A DNA stretch of 64,000 nt from Takashimella koratensis (GCA_003116875.1 BCKT01000004.1:1138201-1202200); one strand, 5' to 3'. Positions 34,325 through 44,783 are shown, counted from the first letter of the stretch. Translations and numbers: made by a program. The notes: generated by a model not told the origin, from the letters alone.

Positions 34325-36331
34325 TTACTTCTTCTTCGACGAGACGTTTCGGTATGCAACTAGTCCGCAGAGCGCCAAGACGTAACCGAACACCTGGATC
34401 GGCGTGATTGTGCTCCCGAACAACGCGACGCTCGAGGAGATGAGGAGGATGTCCTGTGCCGGATTAGCTAACTTGTCGATGCGTGGCATCTTCCACGAGT
34501 ACTTACCTTGAAAACGCCAGCAAGGGTCAAGGTGAGACCGCCCGCGGCACCAATGAGGAAGACACCCGCAACGTTGAGCGCGAACGCGCATGCGGCGTTG
34601 GTGATGAGGATGAAGGGTCCGATGCGGGCGAGGGCGAGGAAAGGAGCCCAGCCCTCGGTGAATGGGATGAAGCAGGCATTGATGATTGAGCAGACCTGGG
34701 GTGGTTAGAGGAGGTTCTGGGAAAGCATCATCAGTCGACTCACGGGAGCGTAGTAATGCAGAGACGAGAGTGGGTCCATCTTAAAAGTCAGCAGAGTCGG
34801 ATTTGGAGGCCTACCTTGAGACCCTTCAGTAAAAGCTCGATCATGACCAGGCGCCTGGGAAAGAGTCAGTTGGGGTTCGAGCAAGCTTATTCTTGCTACG
34901 CACGATGATTCAAACTGAATAAGGGGTCAGCTGTTAGAACGGTCATGCAGAGAGCCGTAGGAAGATGAGACTCACCAAGACGGCGCTGGTCTGACAAAGG
35001 AAACCAAACATCTCGAAATGAAGCTCGCCATAGGCAGCTGTACAAGTCAGTTATTGAACGTTCACCCACGGCGACCGACTCACCCAATGCGCATCCACTC
35101 GAGATGAGCTGTGAACTTGTCAACCTCGTGTTCAATTGTCCGACCTGGAATAACTCACCATAACGATTCCTGCCAATTGTGGGCTGAATTTTTGAAGCCC
35201 AAACAAGCTCGAAGTGATAATGATAGCGACAGGTGTGAATGCCTTCTGAAACCGTTAGCCATGCCATGCCAGCGTGGGTGGATAAAGGGGACGGTGGTGG
35301 GGTGAGGAGGGAGGGAAGGGCCGCACCTTGAGCATTTGGATGAAGGACACGCTCAGTCTGGGGGTTGTAGCGTATCAGCTTTGTCTCTTATGTCTGGTAG
35401 GATGGCAGGAAACCACTGCAGCGCTCACGTCAGGTAGGCGGTGTTGCTGAGGATCAGCGAGCCGGAGAAGAGCACGCCTATGGGAAGGATCGACTTGACG
35501 TAGATCTCTCGCTACGAGGGTCAGCGGGTTCCAGATTCAATCCATGGGGTCAAGACTCACTGTCATGGGGATGGCGTCGAGACCGTCCATGAGGTTGGTC
35601 GTTGCTCGGAGCACGCGTGTGCCGAGCGCCTGCAGAGGTCAGCGGTGAGCACGTGAAGAGAGATCAGCGGTGACGTACTGCGCATCCGAGGTGGTAAGAG
35701 GTACTGTGGTTGGTTAGTGAGTAAGTTTGGCAGACCGTAACCCTTGGCAAGGCTTACACAAAGATGGGCTGCAGAAATTTGTCAGCTCGTGCTCGTCAGG
35801 GGTTGAATAGCTTGCGACTTACGTAGGGGAAGTCGAGGTTGGTGTAGAGGTATTCTGTTGACGTTGGTTGGTGACCTAGTTCCTTTAGATTGTCAAGCCT
35901 AACTCACTGTTGTAAATGATGACCGCAGAGGAGATTGCAATCCAGATGGGGACTGTAGGGTATCAGCACCTATACTCCCTCCCCGCTCAAACTATGGAAG
36001 ACGCTTCTTCGATCCGAGACGATTACTCACTGATCGTCGCTGCTTTCATCGTTGTTGCCTTTCTAGCCGCGCGTGATGGTTCTGCAATCCCTTTGGCATC
36101 CCCCAACGCGAGTTCCGCTGTCGTCGAGGTCTCGGAAGCGAGGATGCTCAACCCATCTGGCGCCCCGATTCCCCCTGGTGAGTCGCTGCCTCCCAATGAT
36201 CGGTCACGCTTGTGTGTACGCGAAGAGTTGGCGGCAGAGGATGAGGAGGAGGCGGAGAGGGGTACAGGGGATGGGGACGGGTGGTGGATGTTGTCCGTGG
36301 AGTGGGACGGGAGGAGGGGTGGGGCCGGCAT
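34325..36331 (-). CDS. Triose-phosphate/nucleotide-sugar transporter family (SLC35/TPT) membrane protein
   Basis: This is a drug/metabolite-superfamily transporter, with about ten helices, in the Golgi or ER membrane; substrate not assignable. A Ser/Pro-rich cytosolic N-terminus begins MPAPPLLPSHSTDNIHH. The first helix is VPIWIAISSAVIIYN, then EYLYTNLDFPY, LGTRVLRATTNLMDG, ILPIGVLFSGSLILSN and the family hallmark FIQMLKAFTPVAI. ESSRLVMIELLLKGLKMDPL follows (the LxLxGLKMDPL region typical of TPT/Sly41-type proteins). The C-terminus is DILLISSSVALFGSTITPIQ, then QVFGYVLALCGLVAYRN and a KKxx-like end (SSKKK). The C-terminal di-lysine suggests ER/Golgi retrieval. About eleven exons. It is divergent from the FTR1-type gene with about 650 bp between. 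Confidence 0.88.
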
Positions 36332-36980
36332 GGCGCCGGAGGTGGGGAAGGAGAGGAGGGGAGGGGAAGGAGGAGCTGAGGGAGGATGTGGTGGGATGCG
36401 AGGGTGAGAGGGTGTTGGTGAGAGGTGGATGTGGTCGTGGGGGTGGGCGAGTTGTTGGATGGGAGGTGAGGTGGAGGATGGCGGTGGTAGTGGTGGGTCG
36501 GGGTGCTGTGTGGCAGACGGTGGGAACTATGCAGGGGATCCTACTCAACGCGTCCTCCCTGGGTCGAGGAGTTCTCATTTGCTCCCGCTATTAAGCTTAC
36601 CCCCTGCTAGCGGCCTAAGAAAACGTGTCTTTCCGGGGCAGGCCACCGTGGGAACCTACACCTGGGGAAACCCCCGCTTCCACGTGACATCCCGAGACTC
36701 GGAATCTACCGGATCAGGCGCAGGTTACCATTGACCTGGTCGGGCCCGAAAATCATCTCCAGCTCTATCAGATAGACTGCGGCCTTTCTACTTTTTGCTC
36801 ATCCCCTTCACACCCTCTCTCTCCCTTCACTCCATCTTGTACTCCAATCTCCACTCACTCCTCCCTCTACCCCTCTCTCATCTCCCTGTGCACACCGTAC
36901 AGCGCTCGCCCGTGCTGGCCTGTGATATATCCTCCACTTACTTCGATTCGCCCCCTCGCCTGGTCGCCAAGTCTTCCAAC
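36332..36980. other. Shared divergent promoter: SLC35-type transporter / iron permease
   Basis: 649 bp between two starts. The transporter half is purine-rich on the plus strand. The permease half ends in a CT-rich leader (36790-36920). It contains the GATA dyad annotated separately. No gene is seen. Confidence 0.45.
36769..36777 (+). promoter_or_regulatory. Iron-GATA-factor-type site ATCAGATAG upstream of the iron permease
   Basis: ATCAGATAG matches eight of nine positions of the ATCWGATAA element bound by fungal iron-regulatory GATA factors (SreA/Urbs1/Cir1 class) and forms a TATCAGATA dyad. It lies 204 nt before the permease ATG. Binding here is inferred from the gene's function and the motif. 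Confidence 0.5.
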
Positions 36981-38853
36981 ATGGCCGGCTTGGCCGTCGT
37001 TTCGGTGAGTAACTGCGATCGAAATCCTCAATGGCTTCCTTCTCAAAAGATCATACTGACCAAGACTCCCACTTCCTATTCCTATTCCCCTATTGCTCTC
37101 AATCGGAACTCAGCCCGTTGCGTTCTTCATCACGCTCCGAGAGACGCTCGAGGCCGGTATCATCAGTGAGTTGATCCACAATGTTGAGGAAAAGTCTCGA
37201 TCAATTGTCCTAGTCCTCCAACTGACTCCATTCCCATCTCCGCAGTCGTCGTTCTCCTCGGATTCATCAAGCAGATCGTACCCCCTTCTTCCCCGATCGA
37301 GCTCAATGGCCGCCTCTCTGGCTCTCGAGAAGAGCTCGTCCATTCTCACCCTTCCTCGACTTCTGCGGCCCCAGCGTACCAGACCTTCCGGGACGAAGAT
37401 GACGATATCGCCACTCGCGATGACCAGGCTAACGGTGACGGCGAGCGGATAGAAGGCGCCCCCGTCGTCGTTCCCGCGCTCGGGGAGGACGAGGATGAAG
37501 ACAGTCCCGAAGAAGAGCAAGAGGTGTTGGAGACTGCGCATATGGGCAAGGGGGAGAGAGACAGTTTGGTCAGGCGAATGAAGGTGCAGATTTGGACAGG
37601 AGCGATTTCGGGGCTGGCAATCGCAATGGTCATTGGAGCTTCTTTCCTCGTGATCGTGAGTTGATCTTTGATTTGAACAGACAAGCGGTCAATCCAGCCG
37701 ACTGGACCTCGAGAAGGACGCTGATCGGATCTGTCTAGTTGTTTACTTTCGCACGCGATATCTGGGTTGAAGCGGAGAACTTGTGGGAAGGGACGTTCTG
37801 CGGTATCGCATCGATCTTGTACGTTGTGTCCTAACAATACTCGGCAGCTGCGCGAGACAACCTTTAGCTGACAGTCTTCAGGATTATGATCATGGGGCTG
37901 GCGTTCCTTCGCCTTCCTTATGCGCAGACCAAGTGGCGTCTCAAACTGTTATCCGCCTATCGCTCATCAGCCAACGACGACTCCCTTGACACCTCTCACC
38001 CTCACGCCCACCGTCGCCAATCCCATTCCCACCGATTCCGCCTTTTCCGCTCTCAACAGACCCGATCTCGGTTCATCCTCTTCGGTCTACCATTCATCAC
38101 TGTCCTCCGTGAGGGCCTTGAAGGCGTCGTTTTCCTTGGCGGTATCAGTCTCTCCCAAACCCCTTCTTCCGTCTTCCTCGGTGCCGCACTCGGTCTCGTC
38201 GTCGGTGCATTGGCAGCCTACGCCCTGTTCTCAAGTACCTCCCCGCTCTCGATGAAGAGGTTCACGACAATCTCCACCCTCCTCCTCTTCCTAATTGGTG
38301 CGGGTCTGGCCTCGAGGTCAGCCTACTCACTAGAGAGGCAGTATTTTATCAATGGCGTAGGCACCGCAGCAGCGGAGAGTGGGAATGGACCAGGGAGTTA
38401 TAGAGTTAAAGGCAACTTGTGGAAGTTGACTTGGGGTGATCCGGAGATTGGAAACGAAGGGACAACGGGATGGTACCAGCTCGCCAACAGTTTGGTGGGG
38501 TGGAACAATGTCGGAACGTACTGGACCGTGTAAGTGGTGTTCTACATCTATCTCGGGTCAGAATTCGTGGGTCTGGATTATGGCTAACAAATCCTTCGCC
38601 TCTTGCTCTTGCTCTTGCTCTTGCTCTTTTCTTCCCGGGACACAGATCCATCTACAACGCATACTGGCTGATCATTATCGCCACCCTCGTGCGCATGAAA
38701 TACGCCGAGGGTCGAACCAAGATCCTGGGTCGACACTCTCGGCGCGGACGGGAGCGGGAGAAAGCGCGGCGCCGAGCGGCGGGTGATGATGGGGACAACG
38801 TGGGTACAGAGGAGGAGGCGGGGTTGTTGGGTCAAGAGAGGGAAGAGGAGTAA
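36981..38853 (+). CDS. FTR1: High-affinity iron permease, FTR1/FTH1 family
   Basis: Ftr1 proteins import Fe(III) produced by a partner multicopper ferroxidase. Both iron-binding motifs are present: the N-terminal RETLE (VAFFITLRETLEAGIIIVV) and the canonical REGLE (ITVLREGLEGVVFLGG). Several membrane helices and the conserved ARDIWVEAENLWEG and SAYSLERQYFINGVGT regions follow. The cytosolic loop between helices 1 and 2 is long and acidic (LGEDEDEDSPEEEQEVLE). Six or so exons; the first ends MAGLAVVS and the intron inside ATCATC|ATC is phase 1. The C-terminus is basic then acidic (RRGREREKARRR ... EREEE). No ferroxidase gene lies next to it, so plasma-membrane (FTR1) and vacuolar (FTH1) roles remain open. 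Confidence 0.9.
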
Positions 38854-39829
38854 CTGTGTAGCACGATCCGTGGAATGGGATCAGGCGAGACCGGGGCGGA
38901 TGTAGGATTTGGCGTGACACAAAAGTGGAGGAAAGATCTGCTTAGACGAATAAACCTACATCATATCTTTGTCTCCTATTCACCCCACTTGTGTGTCATA
39001 CACGAGACGAGAAAATGTCGAATCTTCCGAGGTAGGATCAAAGATCTCCTCTCCTCCCCTCACCCTTCATGTCTACCATCTGCCTTTATGATGACATAGA
39101 ATAATGTATCGAAGACCATGTCTTTTTCTGAATCTATCGTATAGCGAGCACAAGCACCGTCTTTGGTAAACGCGAGTGATGTGAAAAAGGGGGAGGGAGG
39201 GGGTGCATGGATGGGAGGGGAGAGGGGAAAGAGGGGAAAGAGGCGACTGGGGAAGTGAGAGAGCAGCTCGCAAAATGGCGGAGCACTATCTACTTGTGTA
39301 ATGGGCAATGAAATGCAGATGTCGCTACGACTACAAGGTGCTACTACGGGTAAGAGTACGGTTCCAAGGTAATTACTAGGGATCCGTCTATCGTGATCCC
39401 TAGAGGCTTATATGCCTTGAGGAGTCGTCTATAAATGACAGGAGAGTGCGACGTTCTTGTAACCAGATAATCTTGCTACGGTCCTCTACCTCAATCCCTT
39501 CTGCCTGTCACCTTGTTTCTTAGTAGCGCTACCCATAAAGGCTCTCATGTACTCCGTAGGACGGTTTCCGTGTCATCCACTCGATTCGAGCAACTTCTTC
39601 TCGACATCTTTCAGTATCAACTCCACTCCTTTGCCCTCTGATGAGCTGCCGCCACATCGGAACCACGGCTGTTCATGACTTCGCATTGCCTAAACCTTAA
39701 CGCTTACAGACCGACGCGTGCGTGTCGTGACCTTGGGTTTAAGAGTTTACTTCTGCTCCGTTTTTTCTTCTCTTCCTCTTCCCTTCACTCTCCAAGAAGA
39801 GCCATAGCAGCACACATCCTCGACAGTCG
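38854..39829. other. Intergenic region downstream of the iron permease and upstream of family-2 gene H
   Basis: 976 bp without a supportable gene. It holds a perfect 9-bp inverted repeat (annotated), a G-rich block at 39187-39245 and a CT-rich leader (39760-39800) just before H. Confidence 0.45.
39376..39403. repeat. Perfect inverted repeat CTAGGGATC-N10-GATCCCTAG
   Basis: Nine-base arms (39376-39384 and 39395-39403) are separated by ten bases. The element could form a hairpin in RNA or be a dimeric protein site. It is about 520 nt past the permease stop and 430 nt before gene H. Confidence 0.75.
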
Positions 39830-40926
39830 ATGACCATGGACTGTTCAACCCAGATTCAGGACGAATACGAGGGATATGTCAAGAGCTTGACCACGGACGA
39901 GTTAAAGGAGCTTCACGAGGAGATTCAGGAATATGGTGAGGCCCTGTGTGCAGGTATCGTCCAATGGCAGCAGGAAGCGGAGGAGAACTTCAAGGTGAGT
40001 ACGGCTATACAACTCGCTGGTTCGACGCGGTTGCCGTTCTTTCTAATACTATCACTGCGCTTGAGGAGATATAAGGCCGAAAGCTGAGCACATTCTAGAC
40101 CTACGTCAACCGCGTGGAGTCCCTCCGTGTCAGGAGTCAGAGGGATGAGCACTTTGCCCTATCCAAGGCCATGGATGCCTTTGACGGCATCAAAGTGGTA
40201 CGTCCTACGAGACGGGGACTTGAAGCTGACTTTTGCTCAACAGGAGACCGATACAATCCTTCGAGGGCTCAAGAATATCGATGATGACATCTTCCGTACC
40301 TTGGAGAATCCTCCTGAGGGCTTTCAGCTTAGTAATGACATGATCGAGTGCTGGGAAGGAAGGAGACGCACTTTCAGTCTGCTCACCAAGGTCTGTCGAC
40401 GATATCACTTGTCGTATGTTGAGCTGACGTAAGGGTTAAGGAGTTGACGGTCGTGGCGGACCCGGATGATTCCCGACGAGCCGAGTTATTGAACTACGCC
40501 ACTGCCAGATGCTTCGAGGTGAGTAGAGCAGACTGCCCAATGTCTCTGGTACTTAGATAATCTTAGCATCTTAATGTGATCCCTTACTACCTACTTCAAC
40601 TTGGCGGCGACAAACGGGATCTCACCTCTCGCATGGACAAGGCGGGGCGACAAATTAAGGCGGTGAGAGACCAAAAATAACGAAAAGCAGTCGGCTGAAC
40701 TCCCAATCAGCATCTCGAGGAAGTCACCGAAAAGTTGAAGGATGCTCTCCCCGGGTACGACACTCTGCATATGAGCGAGCAGCGGCCCAACTATTCACCG
40801 CCTTTCTTTGACAGGATGATCAAAGATAATATGCTTGCGGAACGTGTCGACACACAGGTCCCAACGCATGAGTACGTCTTTGTCCATCGGAGGGTCCTGG
40901 AAGAAGATACAAACGATGTGGAGTGA
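39830..40926 (+). CDS. Family-2 orphan protein, member H
   Basis: This is the clearest member. Exon 1 (about 55 codons) begins MTMDCSTQIQDEYEGYVKSL and ends QEAEENFK. Exon 2 has 33 codons (TYVNRVESLRVRSQRDEHFA ... AMDAFDGIKV). Exon 3 ends TFSLLTK. Exon 4 has 26 codons (ELTVVADPDDSRRAELLNYA ...). Exon 5 is HLNVIPYYLLQLGGDKRDL .... Exon 6 begins HLEEVTEKLKDALPGYDTLH and extends about 50 residues beyond F and G. All introns are phase 0. The ATGs at 39830 and 39836 are both possible starts. The protein is about 260 aa, charged and helical. It lies in tandem just upstream of family-1 member B. No known domain recognised. Confidence 0.7.
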
Positions 40927-41112
40927 AATAGGGAGAGGCAAAAGAGAGGACAGAGTGTGGGTGGGATCACCTGAATGGAGCTGCAACTTTGTGACGAAAG
41001 AGATGAGCAGGGGCGGGAGGAAAAATGAAAAAGAAAGGGGATGCAAAATTATCAACGGCTACCTGACTTTGATGGTGGTGCCACTTATCGGTCATCATCC
41101 CTCACCCATTAC

Positions 41113-41126
41113 TGATGCCATCATTT
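41113..41126 (+). promoter_or_regulatory. TGATGCCATCATTT word upstream of family-1 gene B
   Basis: This 14-mer is identical to the minus-strand sequence 23056-23043 upstream of gene D and contains GCCATCATTT, also found upstream of gene A. It is 320 nt before the B start, in the gene's orientation, just before the (GT)n tract. Confidence 0.45.
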
Positions 41127-41135
41127 CATCATTCA

Positions 41136-41140
<5 letters not shown>

Positions 41141-41198
<58 letters not shown>

Positions 41199-41253
41199 NN
41201 NNNNNNNNNNNNNNNNNNNNNNNNNNNNNNNNNNNNNNNNNNNNNNNNNNNNN

Positions 41254-41317
<64 letters not shown>
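41141..41317. repeat. (GT)n microsatellite containing an assembly gap (N 41199-41253)
   Basis: Pure GT dinucleotides run on both sides of 55 unknown bases. The gap most likely reflects an unresolved length of the same repeat, so its true size is unknown. It lies between genes H and B, inside the B upstream region. Confidence 0.95.
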
Positions 41318-41321
<4 letters not shown>

Positions 41322-41445
41322 AGAGTCCACTTGTGGATCTACACGTCACCCGTTATTCACCTCATCCTTCCCACTCTCGACTCATCCATCCACCCATCCA
41401 TCCATTCACCCATCCCCACCCTCATTCACGTCAACACCTTCCAGT

Positions 41446-42218
41446 ATGCCCGAATTCTCAAGGCCCTATTGGCCTCACATCATCCCGGTTCCGTACCTTC
41501 ACAGGAAGAGACTTGACCTTGCGTTTGAGGTGAGTCCTGATTGTGCAACACCTTCCTTTCATCTTCTGTTTGCCACCCCAGACATGCTCTCTCATCCACT
41601 CACTCCAACCAGAACCTTCAGACAAGGATGAACCGAGAACGATCGACCAAGCGGTACCTTTCCTCCGCTGCTCACCGAGCGGTCGTGGACGAGTACCTGT
41701 CCCGAGTGGCAACCGTGAGTGTCTGGAGTGAGCCTCAACTTGATTAACTTGACAAGCACGTCGCCCGGCTTCGCACAATCTCCGACGCCGTTCGTTGGGA
41801 TCAACTGCCCCTGAGGACCCTCACACAGCGACAAGAAGTCTATGTGTATACATTCTATATCATCAACGTATGTAGAGCTTCCTTCCACCGAGCGTAAGCA
41901 ACTGACTCAAGGGACCAGATGATCGCCAAGAGCACCATCGTCGCCAACGGGTACAAGTGGCCCATTGAACGTCACAATGTGGTGTGGATTACATTAGTGA
42001 GTGTCTCACATACACAGTGCACAGCGAAAAAGCTAATCAATGACAGGAGTACGACCACCTAATCAAGCAGCTCGACGACAAGTCGATTCCGGACCCTCAG
42101 CTCCTCCAGACTGCCATCGACGCCAGCGTGAGATTGTGGGATGTAAGTTTAGACGCTGTTCAAATCACTGACTCGATTACAGGAATGCAAGAACCTTTTT
42201 GAATTGGCTTCGTCCTAG
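41446..42218 (+). CDS. Family-1 orphan protein, member B
   Basis: Six phase-0 exons: 41446-41529 (MPEFSRPYWPHIIPVPYLHR ... LAFE), 41613-41714 (34 codons, ending YLSRVAT), 41757-41867 (37-codon core exon HVARLRTISDAVRWDQLPLR ... YTFYIIN), 41919-41996 (26 codons), then EYDHLIKQLDDKSIPDPQLL ... RLWD, and a last exon ECKNLFELASS with stop 42216-42218. About 168 aa. Core-exon length is identical to C and D, and intron order is identical to C and E. It is soluble and helical, with no recognised domain. It is convergent with AP-2 mu (stop 42386). Confidence 0.65.
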
Positions 42219-42385
42219 CCATAAGTACATTACTGGCTTCGGCTACAAGTACAACGTGACTCGCTCGATCCGTCCTCGGTCCATCGCCACTCTTCTCACG
42301 TCCTCCCGTTTCGTCTAGTCCCTTGTGGTCTCGTCTCGTCTCGTCTCTTCCGCACCGCACCACGCCACAATTCCCAGTCCATGGG

Positions 42386-44395
42386 CTAGAACTATAGCAA
42401 AGTCAATACGCGTAGTATGTAAACATTTATCGCGGACGACTTACTCTAATCTGATAAGACCCATTCGCTTTTGTCAAGTACCTAACCCATTTGACACTTT
42501 GGTACCCGCTCTTCTCGAATACTTTGAGGAACCGGACAAGTAATCCTGACGAGGTAAACATGACGACTGAGAAATCGAGTTGAATAGGAGGTCGTGACCA
42601 AGCTTGCCGATGGGTTGTCGTGGTTAGGTCTGCCTCAGCTTGAAAGACGCATTCTTGCTGGCCCTGTATTCTTGGAATTCTAGTGAACAAGTTCATCAGC
42701 ACCGAATCGTACGTCCCGTTCTTTTCCCTAGGCTTGACTTACTTCCAAATGATAAAGTTCTCCGCGGGCGAGTATTTCGCCTTCCCTACTCCAACCTTGG
42801 TCTCGACTTTGGTCGTGTTCAATGGTGTAGGGATTTTGACGACGACGTTGTTGGCGTTGAGCTTGGAATCGAAGCTTGCTTTTAGGTGGATGGTGTATTC
42901 AACTCGGGATTTGGAGGGTTCAGTGACATGCGTTTGGAGTCGGAACGGGAGGTTGATATTGCTCGTGGATCGGTACCTGTGTCCCATGGTTTTACAACCG
43001 ACAAAGAATCAGGAAAAAACGGATCAGCATTGTGATATGAGACTTGGATTTGAACGCCTTTCGAGCCCGACTCACCGCATGAGCTCAAACTCGCCATCGG
43101 GAGGGATGAAGCTGATTGACCTATCCGAATCAAACTTGCCAAGTCGAACACACTGGTGGAACTGGCAATCATCAAGCTCTACCGCTCCGTCCGATTTAGT
43201 CCCTTGTTCTCCACCCCGCTTGTCAAGTACGAGTTTGTCGTTGAGGCCAAATTTGCATTCCGGTGTTCCGGATAGGTAAGCGCGCATCATGATTTGCCCG
43301 TCAACGTCAGCGCGGAGAACGGCACCTAGGAAACAACAAGGGTTAGATACTGCCTCATTGTGGGACGTTATTGTTGGACTTGATTGTTCAATCGCCTTGG
43401 ATACGTACCTTCTTTGCTCATCAAGAGGTTGACAGTCTCGATAACGTCCACGAAAGCTTCGTTTTTTCGGTACTTGACATCGGCTCGTCGCCACGACGTC
43501 GCACCTGTTGCCTGAATCGTGATCTTGGACGAGTCCTCCCGCTGCCTCTTGTCAGTTGTTGCCAAGGTGCAATTGAATGACGAGAGATACGCACCACAGC
43601 AAGTTCCGACTTGATACCTTCAGTGGTGATGTACATCTTGAGCGTGTCGATCTCAGAATTTTGCGGGAACCCAAAATCAAGGATCTCTGCGACGGTATGA
43701 GTCATACTGTCCACGACTAGGATGGCTGCGGCCACTACCCAGATTTGTCTTGATCAAAGGTAGACCTCCAACTCACCGTCTAGGAGCTCGTAAATGAGTA
43801 CAAAGTTGTTCTTGACGCTCTCTTCGTCAAGCTTGCCAAAGTAGCTCCGGGAGATGGTGACGAATCGGTACAGGAACTCGAACACGAGCGCGGCGTTGGC
43901 GTTGCATCTGCAACGATTAGTCTCAGCTTAGAGAGGATCCAGAAGTAACCGAGATTTGTACTCACTTTGTTACCCCAACAATGTAGACATTGTTCATACG
44001 GACGTGGAAGAAGGAAGTCGAGCCGAGGGTGATGATTGGAGACCGGACGTCGGGGTTGGAGATGACTTGAATGCGAAAGACATCTGATATGGACCGTCTG
44101 CGGGAACAGAGGGTGTAGGTCAGCGGGTGTGAATGAAGGGTTGAGGGAGAAGGTGAGAGAGACGTACTTGATATCGGCTCGAAGAATGCGGGAGATGAGG
44201 ACCTGCCGAGGGGGTTAGCAGATGAGAGGGACAAGACAAGACGGGATGGTTTGAGAGGACAAGACAAGGTCATGGCATTGGTTGCTGGCCGTCAACGCGA
44301 CTCACCTCGCCCTTTTGGTTGAAGATGAAGAATGCCTGCGGGGGTGTCAGCTGGTCTACATACTGAATGAGAGCGAGATAGCTTACCGAGAGCAT
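42386..44395 (-). CDS. APM4: AP-2 clathrin adaptor complex, medium (mu) subunit
   Basis: The mu subunit of AP-2 binds Tyr-based sorting signals in endocytosis at the plasma membrane. The longin-like N-terminal domain begins [14 protein letters not shown] across a tiny 9-nt first exon (ATGCTCTCG at 44395). It contains [20 protein letters not shown] and [20 protein letters not shown]. The mu homology domain includes [56 protein letters not shown] and [20 protein letters not shown], and it ends [18 protein letters not shown] after a final two-codon exon (42386-42391). Matches are closer to AP-2 mu than to AP-1 or AP-3 mu. About ten introns. It is divergent from valyl-tRNA synthetase (388 bp). 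Confidence 0.92.
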
Positions 44396-44783
44396 GGCGG
44401 AGGTGGGATGAGGGAGGTTAGATGCGGTGGATGGCGAGTGAGATGGATGAGGTCGACGTGAACGGCGGTCAGAGTGAGCTCGAGCGTCATCCAGCCCGAG
44501 AACAACAAGATGCATATTCAGATATTAAATTATATCATCCCTCCCATTAAGAGGGTCACTTATCGTCACTGTAGGTCCTGACTCGAAACTGGTACTGAAC
44601 ATCCATTCTCAAAAAAGTCAGAGCTAGATACCAATTCACTCTCCACCTCTACATCTACCTCATCCCAGCTGTCAACACCCACAGCTCACATCTTATCTCC
44701 CACCCTAATCCCGACCCAGCGGCGAATCTCTCGACTCGAGTCGTTCGTTCGTCTTCACGTCCTTTGCACAAAGGGAGAGCTGT

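Noticed and set aside
41095..41533. Plus- and minus-strand frames of Val-Cys or Thr-His repeats
   Set aside because: They are translations of the (GT)n tract and the N gap, not genes.
22258..42218. Assigning the orphan genes to spore-killer (wtf-like) drivers or a toxin-antidote system
   Set aside because: No membrane helices, no dual-start design and no motif match; clustering and decay alone do not identify a driver.
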